64,000 bases of DNA. Origin: Methanobacteriota archaeon. Its GTDB lineage: Archaea; Methanobacteriota; Methanobacteria; Methanobacteriales; Methanobacteriaceae. Below, piece after piece: positions 41,868-50,901 of this stretch. Within the stretch, counting starts at the first letter, position 1, and each line of letters begins with the position of its first letter. The translations under genes were made by a program, and so were the position numbers. The notes beneath the pieces were generated by a model, which was not told where the DNA came from, did no database searches, and saw nothing but the letters and a program-made list of their open reading frames with translations. Location of the stretch: contig JAKQFA010000006.1 of assembly GCA_029556335.1 (NCBI GenBank), positions 186,001 to 250,000 on the forward strand, written 5' to 3'.

Positions 41868-43415
41868 TCACCATCCAAGAATGGTTCTTCGAAGTTCTTT
41901 TTCTGATTCAGCAATCACTTCGATCTTTTTAACATCGATGCCCCGTTTTCTCAGGTAATCTGCCACGACAACCGGAGTGATATTTTCTTCTAGATCCGCA
42001 ATCAAAGAATCCTGTTCTGTGGAAATTACAATGGATCCAAAGTCGGATAGTGCTTGTGATGCTGCTTCAACATCAAGGGTTTTTATACGGAAGGACCGGG
42101 TTTTATTGGCGATTTGGCTAATATCAATTTTCATCCTTTGCAGTACAATAAGGACGTGCTTTTCAAGTGCCTCTTCTAGGACTTCAATATCTATAATGTT
42201 TTTGTCCTTGTTAATACGCACTGCCTGACATATCTGGGCTACATCACGGGCATGGGCAAAGCTGGGTTGCAATCCTTCACCGCCCTCATTTAGTTTTTTG
42301 TAAACCTTACTGAAACGGTCCAGAACATCTTTTTCATAGTCTTCCTGAAGTTGTTCCAGATTCCGGCGAAATACTTCTTTTACTTCCTCTACATCCGGAT
42401 TTTTAAGGAAGATATGCAGTGGAGCTCGACGTAGATGGGCTTCATCCATGATGCTGATGTCCAGGTTGGTGGAGAATGCCGGAATAAAGTGGGAGTGTAC
42501 CACAACTGGTATTCCTCGCACGTAGATCATGTCCTGGTTGTTTTCCATAGGTACTATGAGGCGGTTAAGAATGAGTTCGTGGTCATCCCTTTGCCTGCCC
42601 AGGTCATCAACAAGTAAAATTCCACCATTAGCTTTAATAATAGGGGAAGTTTCGTAAACCCCCTTATTGGGATTGTAGTTAGTCTCAAGTTTGTTTAAAT
42701 TAAGTTCTGCACCGGTAAGAACAAATGGGGCGTATATCTTAACCCATCGAGGGTCTTCTGGTTGCTCTTCACATTTTTTGTGGAAACTGGAGTCATAGAT
42801 CTGGATGATTCGGCCTCCAAATTCTATAAACTTTGGGATTATCAGGGGCGGTAGTAAATCCGGCATTTTACTTACTACAAATGTTTTACCAGTACCAGGA
42901 GGGCCGTATACAAAAATACCCTTACCAATAATGCAGGATTCAATTATGGACTCTTTAGCGTATGCAATACCCACCACATCTTTGAAGGTATTATCCACCA
43001 CTTTGGTTGGGATCTTGATGGGGTAGCGGCCCTTCATTTGCACATCCATTATTTCATAGTAATCCTCATAGGACACCGGAGCCATGCCAATATAGGGATT
43101 ATCTTCGTTGATGGCCCGTGCCTTTTCTCGTCCTTTGGGGGTTATACTGTATTCCACGCTTGAAAATAGAAATCCGCCACCCACCGTGGCGCAAAGACCA
43201 CTTTTTTCCAGTTCTGGTAAAATCTTTTCCAATATATCCCAGTGTATACCCGTAATTTCGTTAATGGTGCTGGTTTTTATGGTTCCGTAACCAGCCACAA
43301 TTTTCAAAAAGAGATCTGTAATAAAAGATTCGGAAAGCTGTAAGCTTTCTATGGTTTTTGGCTGTTCCAGTGCCTGAAAAATTTTTTCCATTCGATAGTC
43401 ATGATAATAACTCAT
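41868..43415 (-). CDS. AAA ATPase with N-terminal winged helix
   Basis: The product has 515 residues from the ATG at 43415. The first 120 residues contain a winged-helix-like region (TSTINEITGIHWDILEKIL) with an ITPKGREKA tail as in archaeal transcription-like wHTH domains. The AAA core has Walker A GPPGTGKT and Walker B GGILLVDDLGR, and the region near residue 310 contains an arginine-rich AHLRRAPL. A helical C-terminal domain follows. The family is unnamed to me. It could be a MoxR-like remodelling ATPase. It is adjacent to and in the same direction as a HAD hydrolase. Confidence 0.75.
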   Translation of the reverse strand: MSYYHDYRMEKIFQALEQPKTIESLQLSESFITDLFLKIVAGYGTIKTSTINEITGIHWDILEKILPELEKSGLCATVGGGFLFSSVEYSITPKGREKARAINEDNPYIGMAPVSYEDYYEIMDVQMKGRYPIKIPTKVVDNTFKDVVGIAYAKESIIESCIIGKGIFVYGPPGTGKTFVVSKMPDLLPPLIIPKFIEFGGRIIQIYDSSFHKKCEEQPEDPRWVKIYAPFVLTGAELNLNKLETNYNPNKGVYETSPIIKANGGILLVDDLGRQRDDHELILNRLIVPMENNQDMIYVRGIPVVVHSHFIPAFSTNLDISIMDEAHLRRAPLHIFLKNPDVEEVKEVFRRNLEQLQEDYEKDVLDRFSKVYKKLNEGGEGLQPSFAHARDVAQICQAVRINKDKNIIDIEVLEEALEKHVLIVLQRMKIDISQIANKTRSFRIKTLDVEAASQALSDFGSIVISTEQDSLIADLEENITPVVVADYLRKRGIDVKKIEVIAESEKELRRTILGW

Positions 43416-43434
43416 TAAAACCACTACCAACCTT

Positions 43435-44115
43435 TTACAGAATTTCTCGAATTAACCCTATGTGAGGTGCTACGTCAATTTCTAGGTTGTTCTTTCTTAA
43501 ATAATCTTCTTCTTCTGCAGTGAGTCTGGAATTAACCAGTATGGCTGACATTCCCACGTTGAGGGCACCTAAAATATCCTCAGAAAATTGGTTCCCGATC
43601 ATTATAGATTTATCAGCCCTGCAGCCTATTCTTCTCAGGGCCAGGTTAAAAATCTCGGGTTCAGGTTTTTCACATCCTGCTTCCTGGGAGGTGACTACTG
43701 CATCGAAAAAATGGTGCAAATCCAGCCTGATAAGCTTTTCCCACTGTTTAATTACCAGGCCGTTAGATATCACTCCCAAGTGATACCCTTGTTTTTTTAC
43801 GTGGATGAGTGTGGACATGGTGTCCGGGAATAGCCGTAGTAATGCAAATTTGACGTTATGATAGGTTATCATTCCCAGAGCAATTAAGTAAGGATTTTCC
43901 TCCCCAAAAACTCGTTGAGTAAGTACGTTGAAATGTTTGTTGTAATTGGAGCCTTTTTCCTTGATTATGGATCTTAAAAGAGAATAAGCTTCCGGGTTAG
44001 ACAAGGGCAGTCCTGCGTCAATCATGGCAGAAAGAGCTGCCTTTCGAGCTAACTTGGCAAAACCAGAAGTGTCGTATAGTGTGTCGTCAATATCGAAAAA
44101 AACTGCTTTCACCAT
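43435..44115 (-). CDS. HAD-superfamily hydrolase
   Basis: The 226-residue protein has HAD motif I VFFDIDDTLYDT at the N-terminus, motif II ISNG near residue 115, the Lys of motif III and motif IV GNQFSEDILGA. It belongs to the 2-haloacid dehalogenase-like subgroup; substrates are small phosphates. The substrate is unknown. The ATG follows GGAGCTACAAAT. It lies 19 bases before the AAA ATPase gene on the same strand, so co-transcription is likely. Confidence 0.85.
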   Translation of the reverse strand: MVKAVFFDIDDTLYDTSGFAKLARKAALSAMIDAGLPLSNPEAYSLLRSIIKEKGSNYNKHFNVLTQRVFGEENPYLIALGMITYHNVKFALLRLFPDTMSTLIHVKKQGYHLGVISNGLVIKQWEKLIRLDLHHFFDAVVTSQEAGCEKPEPEIFNLALRRIGCRADKSIMIGNQFSEDILGALNVGMSAILVNSRLTAEEEDYLRKNNLEIDVAPHIGLIREIL

Positions 44116-44199
44116 ATTTGTAGCTCCTTAAACATTCTGGATAGTATCTATTGTGTAATCTTATCCATTATAGATTTATTAATGTATAAGAATGAATTT

Positions 44200-44859
44200 T
44201 CAGTTGAAGAAGGCATCTAAGCTACTCTGTCTTTCTTGATGCATTACCTCTGAAGGAGAGTAACCGATGGCTTCAATAATTCGGGATATTGCTGGGAGAA
44301 CCTGATTTTCAATGTAATAAACGGGATCGTAGTCACTTATATCCACATCTTCTACTGGCTCGGCGCGCTGACTTATGGGAGTTTTCCCCTTCACTACGAC
44401 GTAACGCATTATTGAGCCTCTAACAACTTTTCTACCCCTTTCCATGGCCTTTTTCGCCGCCATTACATGAGGTGCTTTTTGTTGGTAGCTTTCTGGGTTT
44501 CGGGTGATCTGGGTGTTGATGACCAGGTCTTCCAGATCCAGATCTCCATTCTTAATATCCTGGATAACATCTCGCACTATTTTTGTTGCCTTTTTGGGTG
44601 ATCCGTCTTCCAGGATAGCTCGCAATACCTTTTCTTGCGTTTTCCTGGCAACTGGCGCCCAATCTCGGCGTACCAGCTCCAGGCCTTTCACCACAATTTT
44701 TCCCTCTTGGATGAGGGCGTATCTTTTTTTGGTAACGAAGAAGCCTCTTTCGAAGAACCCTTCGAATTCCAGTTCCATCCCTTCCGGGAGTTCCTGGTTA
44801 ACAGCTTCGGTAAACTTCTTCGCCTCATCTTGGATAATATTACGTAATAAGCACACCAT
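44200..44859 (-). CDS. polB2: DNA polymerase B, C-terminal subunit PolB2
   Basis: The 219-residue protein is the C-terminal part of a family-B DNA polymerase (GFFERGFFVTKKRYALI and LELVRRDWAPVARKTQ are typical of the palm/thumb region). In Methanothermobacter the polymerase is likewise encoded by two genes, PolB1 and PolB2, and PolB2 is next to rpS8e. The polymerase active site lies on the other polypeptide. The last nine residues (QSSLDAFFN) form a PCNA-interacting PIP box, Q211 to F218. The start overlaps the end of the S8e gene by 20 bases. Confidence 0.93.
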   Translation of the reverse strand: MVCLLRNIIQDEAKKFTEAVNQELPEGMELEFEGFFERGFFVTKKRYALIQEGKIVVKGLELVRRDWAPVARKTQEKVLRAILEDGSPKKATKIVRDVIQDIKNGDLDLEDLVINTQITRNPESYQQKAPHVMAAKKAMERGRKVVRGSIMRYVVVKGKTPISQRAEPVEDVDISDYDPVYYIENQVLPAISRIIEAIGYSPSEVMHQERQSSLDAFFN

Positions 44860-45220
44860 TAACCACGCCGTCCTGTCCTGGTCGGGAGGTAATTTTAACC
44901 TGGCCTAAATTAGTCTCCACTACAGCCCCTTTAGTGATGATGTTACGTCGCACAAAGTGATCGTTGGCATGGTTTTCAATAACGCCCAGAATCTCTGCAA
45001 TCTGCATTTTGTTGTTTTTAGGATCCACAACGTTGATCTTCTGGTCGTTGGTGAGCCTCAGTTTCTTTCCACCACCCTTGGTACGTATGGTTTTTCTTTT
45101 ACGTTCTCCGATTTTGGTCTCAGCAGGGTCGCGACCAAATTCTATTTTTCTCTTATTCCGGCTGCTCTTGGAGCGTCCGCCGGTTAATTTTCTAACAGAT
45201 TTTCCTTGCCATATTGCCAT
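44840..45220 (-). CDS. rps8e: 30S ribosomal protein S8e
   Basis: The 126-residue basic protein begins MAIWQGKSVRKLTGGR and contains IRTKGGGKKLRL, both typical of archaeal S8e. It is a small-subunit protein shared with eukaryotes. The last residues overlap polB2. AAGGTGAAATA precedes the ATG. The AT-rich stretch 45221-45505 separates it from hypE, which runs in the opposite direction. Confidence 0.96.
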   Translation of the reverse strand: MAIWQGKSVRKLTGGRSKSSRNKRKIEFGRDPAETKIGERKRKTIRTKGGGKKLRLTNDQKINVVDPKNNKMQIAEILGVIENHANDHFVRRNIITKGAVVETNLGQVKITSRPGQDGVVNGVLIT

Positions 45221-45505
45221 TATTTCACCTTATTAACTTAATTTTTACAAAGTATTCTGCCTTTGATTTTTTTAAAAAAAGCAGTAAGGAAATAAACAGT
45301 ATTTCTACAGAGTTTATGTTTCGAGACTTTATAATACTTTTCTATTGTGACTATATGGTGGGAGCAAGGATTTAAATATTTCAAACTCCAACTTCAGCAA
45401 CAGAGAAAACATCCCCTTATTTTCTCGTCAACTAATTTAAGGGAATTTGAAGTATTAAAAAATAATTTTAGACTAATTTATCAAATTATTAGTACTGGTG
45501 AAGTC

Positions 45506-46516
45506 ATGAAAATTGGAATGTCTCATGGGGCCGGCGGAGAGATGATGCAGGGCCTGATTTCGGATATAATACTTAAAAATATAAGTAACAAGCAAGTTGA
45601 AGATGGGGTGGGACTACAGGATCTTGATGATGGTGCCACTATACCTCTGGGAGACTATGAGGTGGTGGTTAGCACTGATAGTCACACCATTGACCCTTTG
45701 TTCTTTCCAGGCGGAGATATAGGTCGTATATCAATGGCTGGTACTGTTAACGATGTTTCGGTCATGGGAGCCCGGCCCCTGGCCATTACCAATGCTATGG
45801 TAATCAGTGAGGGATTTCAAAAAGATGAACTGGAGCGTATTATACAGTCCATGGATGCGGTCAGCCAGGAAACAGGGGTGGCCATCGTAACTGGAGACAC
45901 CAAGGTGATGGAGCATGATCAGCTGGACAAAATGATAATATGTACCACTGGGATTGGAATTGCCCCTCGGGGATGTATCACTAGGGATTCCAGCCTGGAG
46001 GTGGGAGATAAGATCATACTCAGCGGTAGCGTAGGTGACCATGGCATCGCCTTGATGTCCTACCGGGAAGGATTTGGTTTTGAAACTGATTTAAAATCCG
46101 ATGTAGCTCCGGTATGGGGCATGGTAGAAGCTGCTCTAGATGTAGGTGGTATCAGTGCAATGAAGGACCCCACCCGGGGGGGTATATCCAATGCTCTAAA
46201 CGAGTTAGCTAGCAAATCAGGGGTGGGAATGATTCTGGATGAGGAAAAAATACCGGTAAAGCGTGAAGTTCATGCTGCCTCAGAGATGCTGGGTATAGAT
46301 CCCTTTGAAGTGGCCAATGAGGGTAAGGTTATAATGGGCGTGAAGCCAGATCAGGCAGATGAGGTACTTACTGCTATCCGTAAACAAAGATACGGTAAGA
46401 ATGCCCAAATAATTGGTGAGGTAACATTAAACGGTCCAGTTATACTGGAAACCCTTTTAGGAGGTAAAAGGATACTGGAAACCCCTATTGCCGACCCTGT
46501 TCCCAGGGTATGTTAA
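45506..46516 (+). CDS. hypE: Hydrogenase expression/formation protein HypE
   Basis: The product has 336 residues from the ATG at 45506, which follows GGTGAAGTC; an ORF extension to 45347 is not supported. It has the PurM-like fold (SHGAGGEMM, GGDIGRISMAGTVNDVSVMG) and ends in PRVC, with the essential C-terminal cysteine that carries the thiocarboxamide and then thiocyanate. HypE with HypF makes the cyanide ligands of the [NiFe] hydrogenase iron. An RDD gene follows after 16 bases. Confidence 0.95.
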   Translation: MKIGMSHGAGGEMMQGLISDIILKNISNKQVEDGVGLQDLDDGATIPLGDYEVVVSTDSHTIDPLFFPGGDIGRISMAGTVNDVSVMGARPLAITNAMVISEGFQKDELERIIQSMDAVSQETGVAIVTGDTKVMEHDQLDKMIICTTGIGIAPRGCITRDSSLEVGDKIILSGSVGDHGIALMSYREGFGFETDLKSDVAPVWGMVEAALDVGGISAMKDPTRGGISNALNELASKSGVGMILDEEKIPVKREVHAASEMLGIDPFEVANEGKVIMGVKPDQADEVLTAIRKQRYGKNAQIIGEVTLNGPVILETLLGGKRILETPIADPVPRVC

Positions 46517-46532
46517 AGAAAATGGTGTGTTT

Positions 46533-46949
46533 ATGGAAAAAGAGAGAATTGGCTTGTGGAGAAAAAGATTACAGGCAATTATAGTAGATGCATTAATAGT
46601 AACTCTTGTATTGTGGGTTTTAAGTGCCCTGATCAATCCCCTGGTGGCCATTACCAACAGTTATGGATTGCTTAATTACTGGTCCCTACTGGCGGGAGTT
46701 ATAATGGTGGCTTATTTCACCTACTTGGAAGGAAAGCATGGAGATACCGTGGGCAAAAAATTAATGAAAATTAAAGTAGTTTCCTTAGAAGGGCCAATAG
46801 ACTTTAAGAAAGCATTTTTAAGAAATATTTCCAAATTTTTGTGGCTTCCTCTGGTGGTGGATCTTATCACAGGCCTGGCCCTGGGTAACCAGGACCGTTA
46901 CTTGGATCAATTGAGTAAAACCCGGGTAACAACCACGGATATACAGTGA
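46533..46949 (+). CDS. RDD-family membrane protein
   Basis: The product has 138 residues from the ATG at 46533, which follows GGTGTGTTT. It has three membrane segments and an RDD-like signature: RLQAIIVDALIV with the aspartate in the first helix, and GDTVGKKLMKIKVVS. The family function is uncertain; some members have been linked to Na+ transport. It is transcribed behind hypE by proximity. A T-rich tail follows. Confidence 0.8.
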   Translation: MEKERIGLWRKRLQAIIVDALIVTLVLWVLSALINPLVAITNSYGLLNYWSLLAGVIMVAYFTYLEGKHGDTVGKKLMKIKVVSLEGPIDFKKAFLRNISKFLWLPLVVDLITGLALGNQDRYLDQLSKTRVTTTDIQ

Positions 46950-47599
46950 AAAATGATTTAATGGAATGTTTTTGATGTGAAATTATTATGTTTTTTTTTT
47001 AAAAAGAGGGTGTCCCATAACTTTAATTTATTATTGAACAATTTTTTATGCATTTAAAATCTTATTGGCCATTATTTTTTGATTTAGTTTCATTATAAAT
47101 TCTTTTTATGTTGTATGCTCTGTTTATCAAGTTTTTTTCTGTTGTTATTTTGACAAACTGCGTGTTATAAATTCTGTGTACTTAAAATTTTGTTCTATGT
47201 TTCTAAATGGTCATTTTACGGCTTCTTCGTTTAACATGCTCTATCTTGCCATTTGCAGCTTCCATTTTAAGTGCCATATTTTTTTGGTAAAACATCTCCG
47301 TAGTCTGTTGTTATTTTTACCTTGATTTTTACCAACACACTTTTCCTGATCTGAGGCATGTAAATAACTTCACAGATGTTGAAATGGGGCTATTGCTTAT
47401 CGACGGTACTTTAAAGAATCAATACGATCTTCCTTCAAAGCCATAAAAAACTATAAACAACTAAATAAAATATGATAACTCCCTAAATATGAATATAACC
47501 CTTAAAAAAATAAGATATCCAAAAAAAAGTTAAGTTAATCTTGAGACAAGCTCAAAGTTAATTCAATCAAAAAAAATGTGATAATGGAATAGAATCCCT
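46950..47599. other. Intergenic region with transposase remains
   Basis: About 650 bases, AT-rich, between the RDD gene and the DUF5654 gene. It contains the transposase fragment described separately, plus a T-run at 46991-47000. From about 47430 to 47599 I see nothing recognisable. Confidence 0.6.
47006..47300 (-). mobile_element. Decayed IS1182-like transposase, C-terminal part
   Basis: On the minus strand, fragments in changing frames read FYQKNMALKMEAANGKIEHV and TEFITRSLSK followed by ITTEKNLINRAYNIKRIYN. These resemble the C-terminal end of IS1182-family transposases (the EPVFGxIK region and the TEF...LV...YNIKRIW region). Several stop codons and frame shifts show that it is not functional. 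A GAGGGTGTCCCATAAC at 47006-47021 looks like an insertion sequence end. No matching opposite end was found, so the element is truncated. Confidence 0.65.
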
Positions 47600-47863
47600 C
47601 TACCCCACAATCTTTACTTCTTGTACTGGAGGTTTACCTAGGGCCCACCCAATGATTAAAGATGCCACAACAGCGATTATGGTAATTAAAATGGCGTAAA
47701 TCAGTAGACCAGTCACACCTTCTCCTTTCGCAAAAAATTCGTTTATTATGGCTTTAATAGCTTCGTTCCAAGCTAATGCTGCGATTAGCCCGAAGGCAGT
47801 CGTCATTAGTGTGGCGATAGTTTGTTTTACTTGGCCACCTACTTCACTTGCTTGTTCTTTCAT
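47600..47863 (-). CDS. DUF5654 family membrane protein
   Basis: The 87-residue protein has two membrane segments (TLMTTAFGLIAALAWNEAI and LIYAILITIIAVVASLIIG). I assign it to DUF5654, small archaeal proteins with this FGLIAALAWNEA region. A GAGGGTGTGAAAA precedes the ATG. It stands alone next to transposase remains. Its function is unknown. Confidence 0.75.
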   Translation of the reverse strand: MKEQASEVGGQVKQTIATLMTTAFGLIAALAWNEAIKAIINEFFAKGEGVTGLLIYAILITIIAVVASLIIGWALGKPPVQEVKIVG

Positions 47864-48028
47864 TTTTCACACCCTCTTTAAACAAAGGACAACACACATC
47901 GTTATGTTAATAGACTGTAATAATATTTTTGCCTTAAAGGGGTTAAAATCTGAAAGTTATTTTGATCTAATGGAAATATAATGAAAGAATATAAATTTAA
48001 AAAAGCACTTCCAGAGTAACTAAAGAAG

Positions 48029-48042
48029 ATATTATATACAGT
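48029..48042 (+). promoter_or_regulatory. TATA box upstream of cbiC
   Basis: ATATTATATACAGT lies about 42-55 bases before the cbiC start. The same 14-base string is found before the surface protein gene at 32995-33008. Confidence 0.55.
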
Positions 48043-48083
48043 CAAAAAAATTTCAATTATATTTTATCAGGGTATGTGAAATC

Positions 48084-48707
48084 ATGTTCATGGGCGCATC
48101 CACCAAAGAAGGGCAAGAAATAGCCGAAAAAAGTCGAGAAATAGTTAGATCACTTATCTCTAAGAAGATTAAACACTTAAAACCTGGAGAACAGGTCATT
48201 GTGGAACGTATTGTACATTCCACTGCTGATCCAGAATATGCAGAATTAACAAAAATAAGTGAAGATTTTCTGGAAGAGAGCTTAAAGGCCTTAAAAGGAA
48301 TTGAAGATATATTAACCGATATAAACATGGTTAAGGTAGGTATCACCTCTTACCCGGGGGAAGTTAAGTGTTACATTGACCATCCTCTAACCCATAAGAT
48401 CGCCAGGAAAAGGGAAATCACCCGTGCTGCGGCTGCCGTGGAAGTGGCCCTCAGAGATGGGTTTCATGGAATTGTGGTTATAGGGAACTCCCCTACTTCA
48501 CTTTTGAAGGTAATCGAGCTCCAGAAGCAGTACCCCGATAGGATAAAATCAGTGATCGGTGTTCCAGTAGGATTTGTCGGAGCTGCAGAGTCAAAAAAAT
48601 CTCTTCAAGGGACACCAATCCCCTATTTGGTAACCATAGGGCCAAAAGGCGGTACTCCTATCGCTGTTGCCGCTGCCAATGCGTTAATTAATTTATCCAA
48701 GGAGTGA
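48084..48707 (+). CDS. cbiC: Precorrin-8X methylmutase
   Basis: The 207-residue protein matches the cobH/cbiC family: STKEGQEIAEKSREIVRSLI at the start and the conserved HSTADPEYA segment with the catalytic histidine. It isomerises cobalt-precorrin-8 to cobyrinic acid, a step in cobamide synthesis. The hemL gene begins at its 3' end. An ATG six bases further in is possible. It is grouped by function with cobA (61015), hemD and cobQ (6309), though it is not clustered with them. Confidence 0.93.
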   Translation: MFMGASTKEGQEIAEKSREIVRSLISKKIKHLKPGEQVIVERIVHSTADPEYAELTKISEDFLEESLKALKGIEDILTDINMVKVGITSYPGEVKCYIDHPLTHKIARKREITRAAAAVEVALRDGFHGIVVIGNSPTSLLKVIELQKQYPDRIKSVIGVPVGFVGAAESKKSLQGTPIPYLVTIGPKGGTPIAVAAANALINLSKE

Positions 48708-48712
48708 ATAAA

Positions 48713-49978
48713 TTGCGATCAGAAGAACTCTTTAATGAAGCAAAAAAGTATCTGCCCGGTGGAGTTAACTCCCCAGTCAGGTCCTACCAACCTTATCCTT
48801 TCTTTGCCCAGGAAGCTGAGGGGCCACGCATACGCGATGCCGATGGTAACACTTATCTGGATTACTGTCTGGCCTATGGGCCAATGGTAATGGGCCATGC
48901 CAATCCTGTGGTGATGGGGGCAGTTTTAAACCAAATGTCCAGAGGAACTGCCTTTGGAGTACCCACTGAGAAGGAAACAGAACTGGCCCGAGAAGTGGTG
49001 AATAGGGTGCCCTGTGCCGAAATGGTTCGCTTCGTAAGCACCGGAACCGAGGCTACCATGAGTGCCATTCGCCTGTCCCGGGCAGGGTGTGGTCGGAAAA
49101 AAATAATAAAATTTGAAGGTGCCTACCATGGGGCCCACGATTATGCCCTGGTTAAATCAGGATCTGGTGCGGTGGGATTGCCAGATTCGCCTGGTGTTCC
49201 TGAAGAAACCACTAAAAACACAATATTGGCGCCTTTTAACAACGAAGAAGCCCTAGTTGAAATCTTTGACCAGCTGGGGGAAGAAATTGCAGCCATCATA
49301 TTGGAGCCAGTCATGGGCAACGTGGGATGTATCGAGCCGAAACAGGGTTATTTGAAATTTTTAAGAAAACTCACCCAGGAAAATGATTCTATACTCATTT
49401 TTGATGAGGTTATAACTGGATTCAGGTTATCACGGGGTGGAGCCCAGGAATATTATGGCGTCACACCTGACTTGGTGACTTTGGGTAAAATATTAGGTGG
49501 AGGTTTTCCAATGGGAGCTTTAGCTGGTAAAAAAGAGTTAATGGAAATGATAACACCATCTGGGGATGTTTACCAGGCAGGCACATTCAATGGAAATCCC
49601 ATTTCCATCACTGCTGGTCTGACTACCATGGAATTACTAGATAATAACTTTTACAATGACTTGAACAGCAGTGGGAATCAAATGCGCAGTGGAATCCAGG
49701 ATATTTTAGACGATAAGTCCTTAAACTACCAGGTAGCCGGATTAGTGTCTATGTTCCAAATTTACTTTACTGAAAAGGAGGTCTGGAACTACGCAGATGC
49801 CAAAACCTCCGACACAGGTAAATTTTCACGCTACTTCCATGAACTTCTAAGGGAGGGAGTTTTTATACCACCTTCCCAGTTCGAATGCTGTTTTTTAAGC
49901 ACTGCTCACTCACCAAGGGACATTAACACCACTTTACATGCTATCGAGAATTCCATTACACGGGCTGAAAGTATCTAA
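48713..49978 (+). CDS. hemL: Glutamate-1-semialdehyde 2,1-aminomutase
   Basis: The product has 421 residues from a TTG at 48713, which gives the family N-terminus RSEELFNEAKKYLPGGVNSP; an in-frame GTG at 48704 overlaps the GGAG ribosome binding site and is less likely. The PLP lysine is in LGKILGGGFPMGALAGK or nearby; LIFDEVITGFR is the cofactor-binding aspartate region. It makes 5-aminolevulinate, the precursor of heme, F430 and cobamides. It overlaps or follows cbiC directly, so the two form an operon. Confidence 0.95.
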   Translation: MRSEELFNEAKKYLPGGVNSPVRSYQPYPFFAQEAEGPRIRDADGNTYLDYCLAYGPMVMGHANPVVMGAVLNQMSRGTAFGVPTEKETELAREVVNRVPCAEMVRFVSTGTEATMSAIRLSRAGCGRKKIIKFEGAYHGAHDYALVKSGSGAVGLPDSPGVPEETTKNTILAPFNNEEALVEIFDQLGEEIAAIILEPVMGNVGCIEPKQGYLKFLRKLTQENDSILIFDEVITGFRLSRGGAQEYYGVTPDLVTLGKILGGGFPMGALAGKKELMEMITPSGDVYQAGTFNGNPISITAGLTTMELLDNNFYNDLNSSGNQMRSGIQDILDDKSLNYQVAGLVSMFQIYFTEKEVWNYADAKTSDTGKFSRYFHELLREGVFIPPSQFECCFLSTAHSPRDINTTLHAIENSITRAESI

Positions 49979-50176
49979 CCTTGTATTTTCTACACCACTT
50001 AGCCATGTTTAAAAATATTTGAAAAAGAGTTCCAGTCTGAAATGTGGGTATCATCATCCAAGATAAGGGTTGTCAATACCGGGAAATTTGAATTGATGTA
50101 AATCATATTAAGAAGAAATTCTATACAAATTCAACATATTATAATATTGGTGTAAACTAGCTATTTCTGGTGAATT
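49979..50176. other. Spacer between hemL and mtxX
   Basis: About 200 AT-rich bases. ACATATTATAATATTGG near 50132 contains a TATA-like element. No gene is seen. Confidence 0.4.
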
Positions 50177-50884
50177 ATGAAGTTGGCAGCTGGAATAGGA
50201 GAAAATCATGCCATTAAAGATGCTATTAGTCAAGTAGATTTTGATGTGGTTTTAACTGAATCAGAAACAGAATTGATGGACTTACTACTCCAGAGAAAGG
50301 TTGATGCCGCGGTTCGAGGCTCACTAAATGCATCGGGGATCATGGGACGGCTGCGTGAAGATTATCCTGAAATGAATAGAGCCTCTATTATTGAAGTAAA
50401 GGGATATAAATTCCTCCTGGCTCCTGTGGGGATAGATGAAGGGGATACACTGGAACGGAAGGTTCAAATTATAAGTCAGGTAGCTGAATTTTTAAAAAAG
50501 ATAGGAATAAAACCTAAAATTGGCATCTTATCAGGTGGGAGGCCGCAAGACAGGGGAAGAAGCCATAAAATAGATGCTTCACTTGATGAAGCAGAAGAAC
50601 TTACCAGAATAACAATGGATAAATACCCAGTTAAACATCATTTTATACTAATCGAAGAAGCATTGGCCGAAGGTGCTAATCTCATTTTAGCCCCCGATGG
50701 TATCTGTGGAAATTTGATATTCCGCAGCCTGGTTTTAGTGGGCTCTGGAAAAAGTTTCGGAGCAGTTACCCTGGGAATAGATGAAATATTCATCGACACA
50801 TCCAGATCTCAAAATAAAGAAGGATATCTAAGGGCTTTAAAATTAGCAGCCTATTTAGTCAATCTAAGGAACAGAATTGAATAA
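50177..50884 (+). CDS. mtxX: Methanogenesis marker protein 4 (MtxX)
   Basis: The 235-residue protein matches the MtxX/methanogenesis marker 4 family, related to phosphate acyltransferases. It has VDAAVRGSLNASGIM and GILSGGRPQDRGRS in the first half and LILAPDGICGNL toward the end. The family is nearly confined to methanogens and its precise role is unresolved. GGTGAATT provides the ribosome binding site. It is 17 bases before uppS, in one likely operon. Confidence 0.9.
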   Translation: MKLAAGIGENHAIKDAISQVDFDVVLTESETELMDLLLQRKVDAAVRGSLNASGIMGRLREDYPEMNRASIIEVKGYKFLLAPVGIDEGDTLERKVQIISQVAEFLKKIGIKPKIGILSGGRPQDRGRSHKIDASLDEAEELTRITMDKYPVKHHFILIEEALAEGANLILAPDGICGNLIFRSLVLVGSGKSFGAVTLGIDEIFIDTSRSQNKEGYLRALKLAAYLVNLRNRIE

Positions 50885-50901
50885 TTTAATAGGGGCTAGT
50901 A

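Noticed and set aside
45347..45505. N-terminal extension of HypE by 53 residues
   Set aside because: It lacks similarity to HypE, and GGTGAAGTC sits properly before the ATG at 45506.
47297..47445. Plus-strand frame reading DFYQHTFPDLRHVNNF to a stop
   Set aside because: It has no start and no known match, and the minus strand here lies beside better transposase evidence; left as undecided background.
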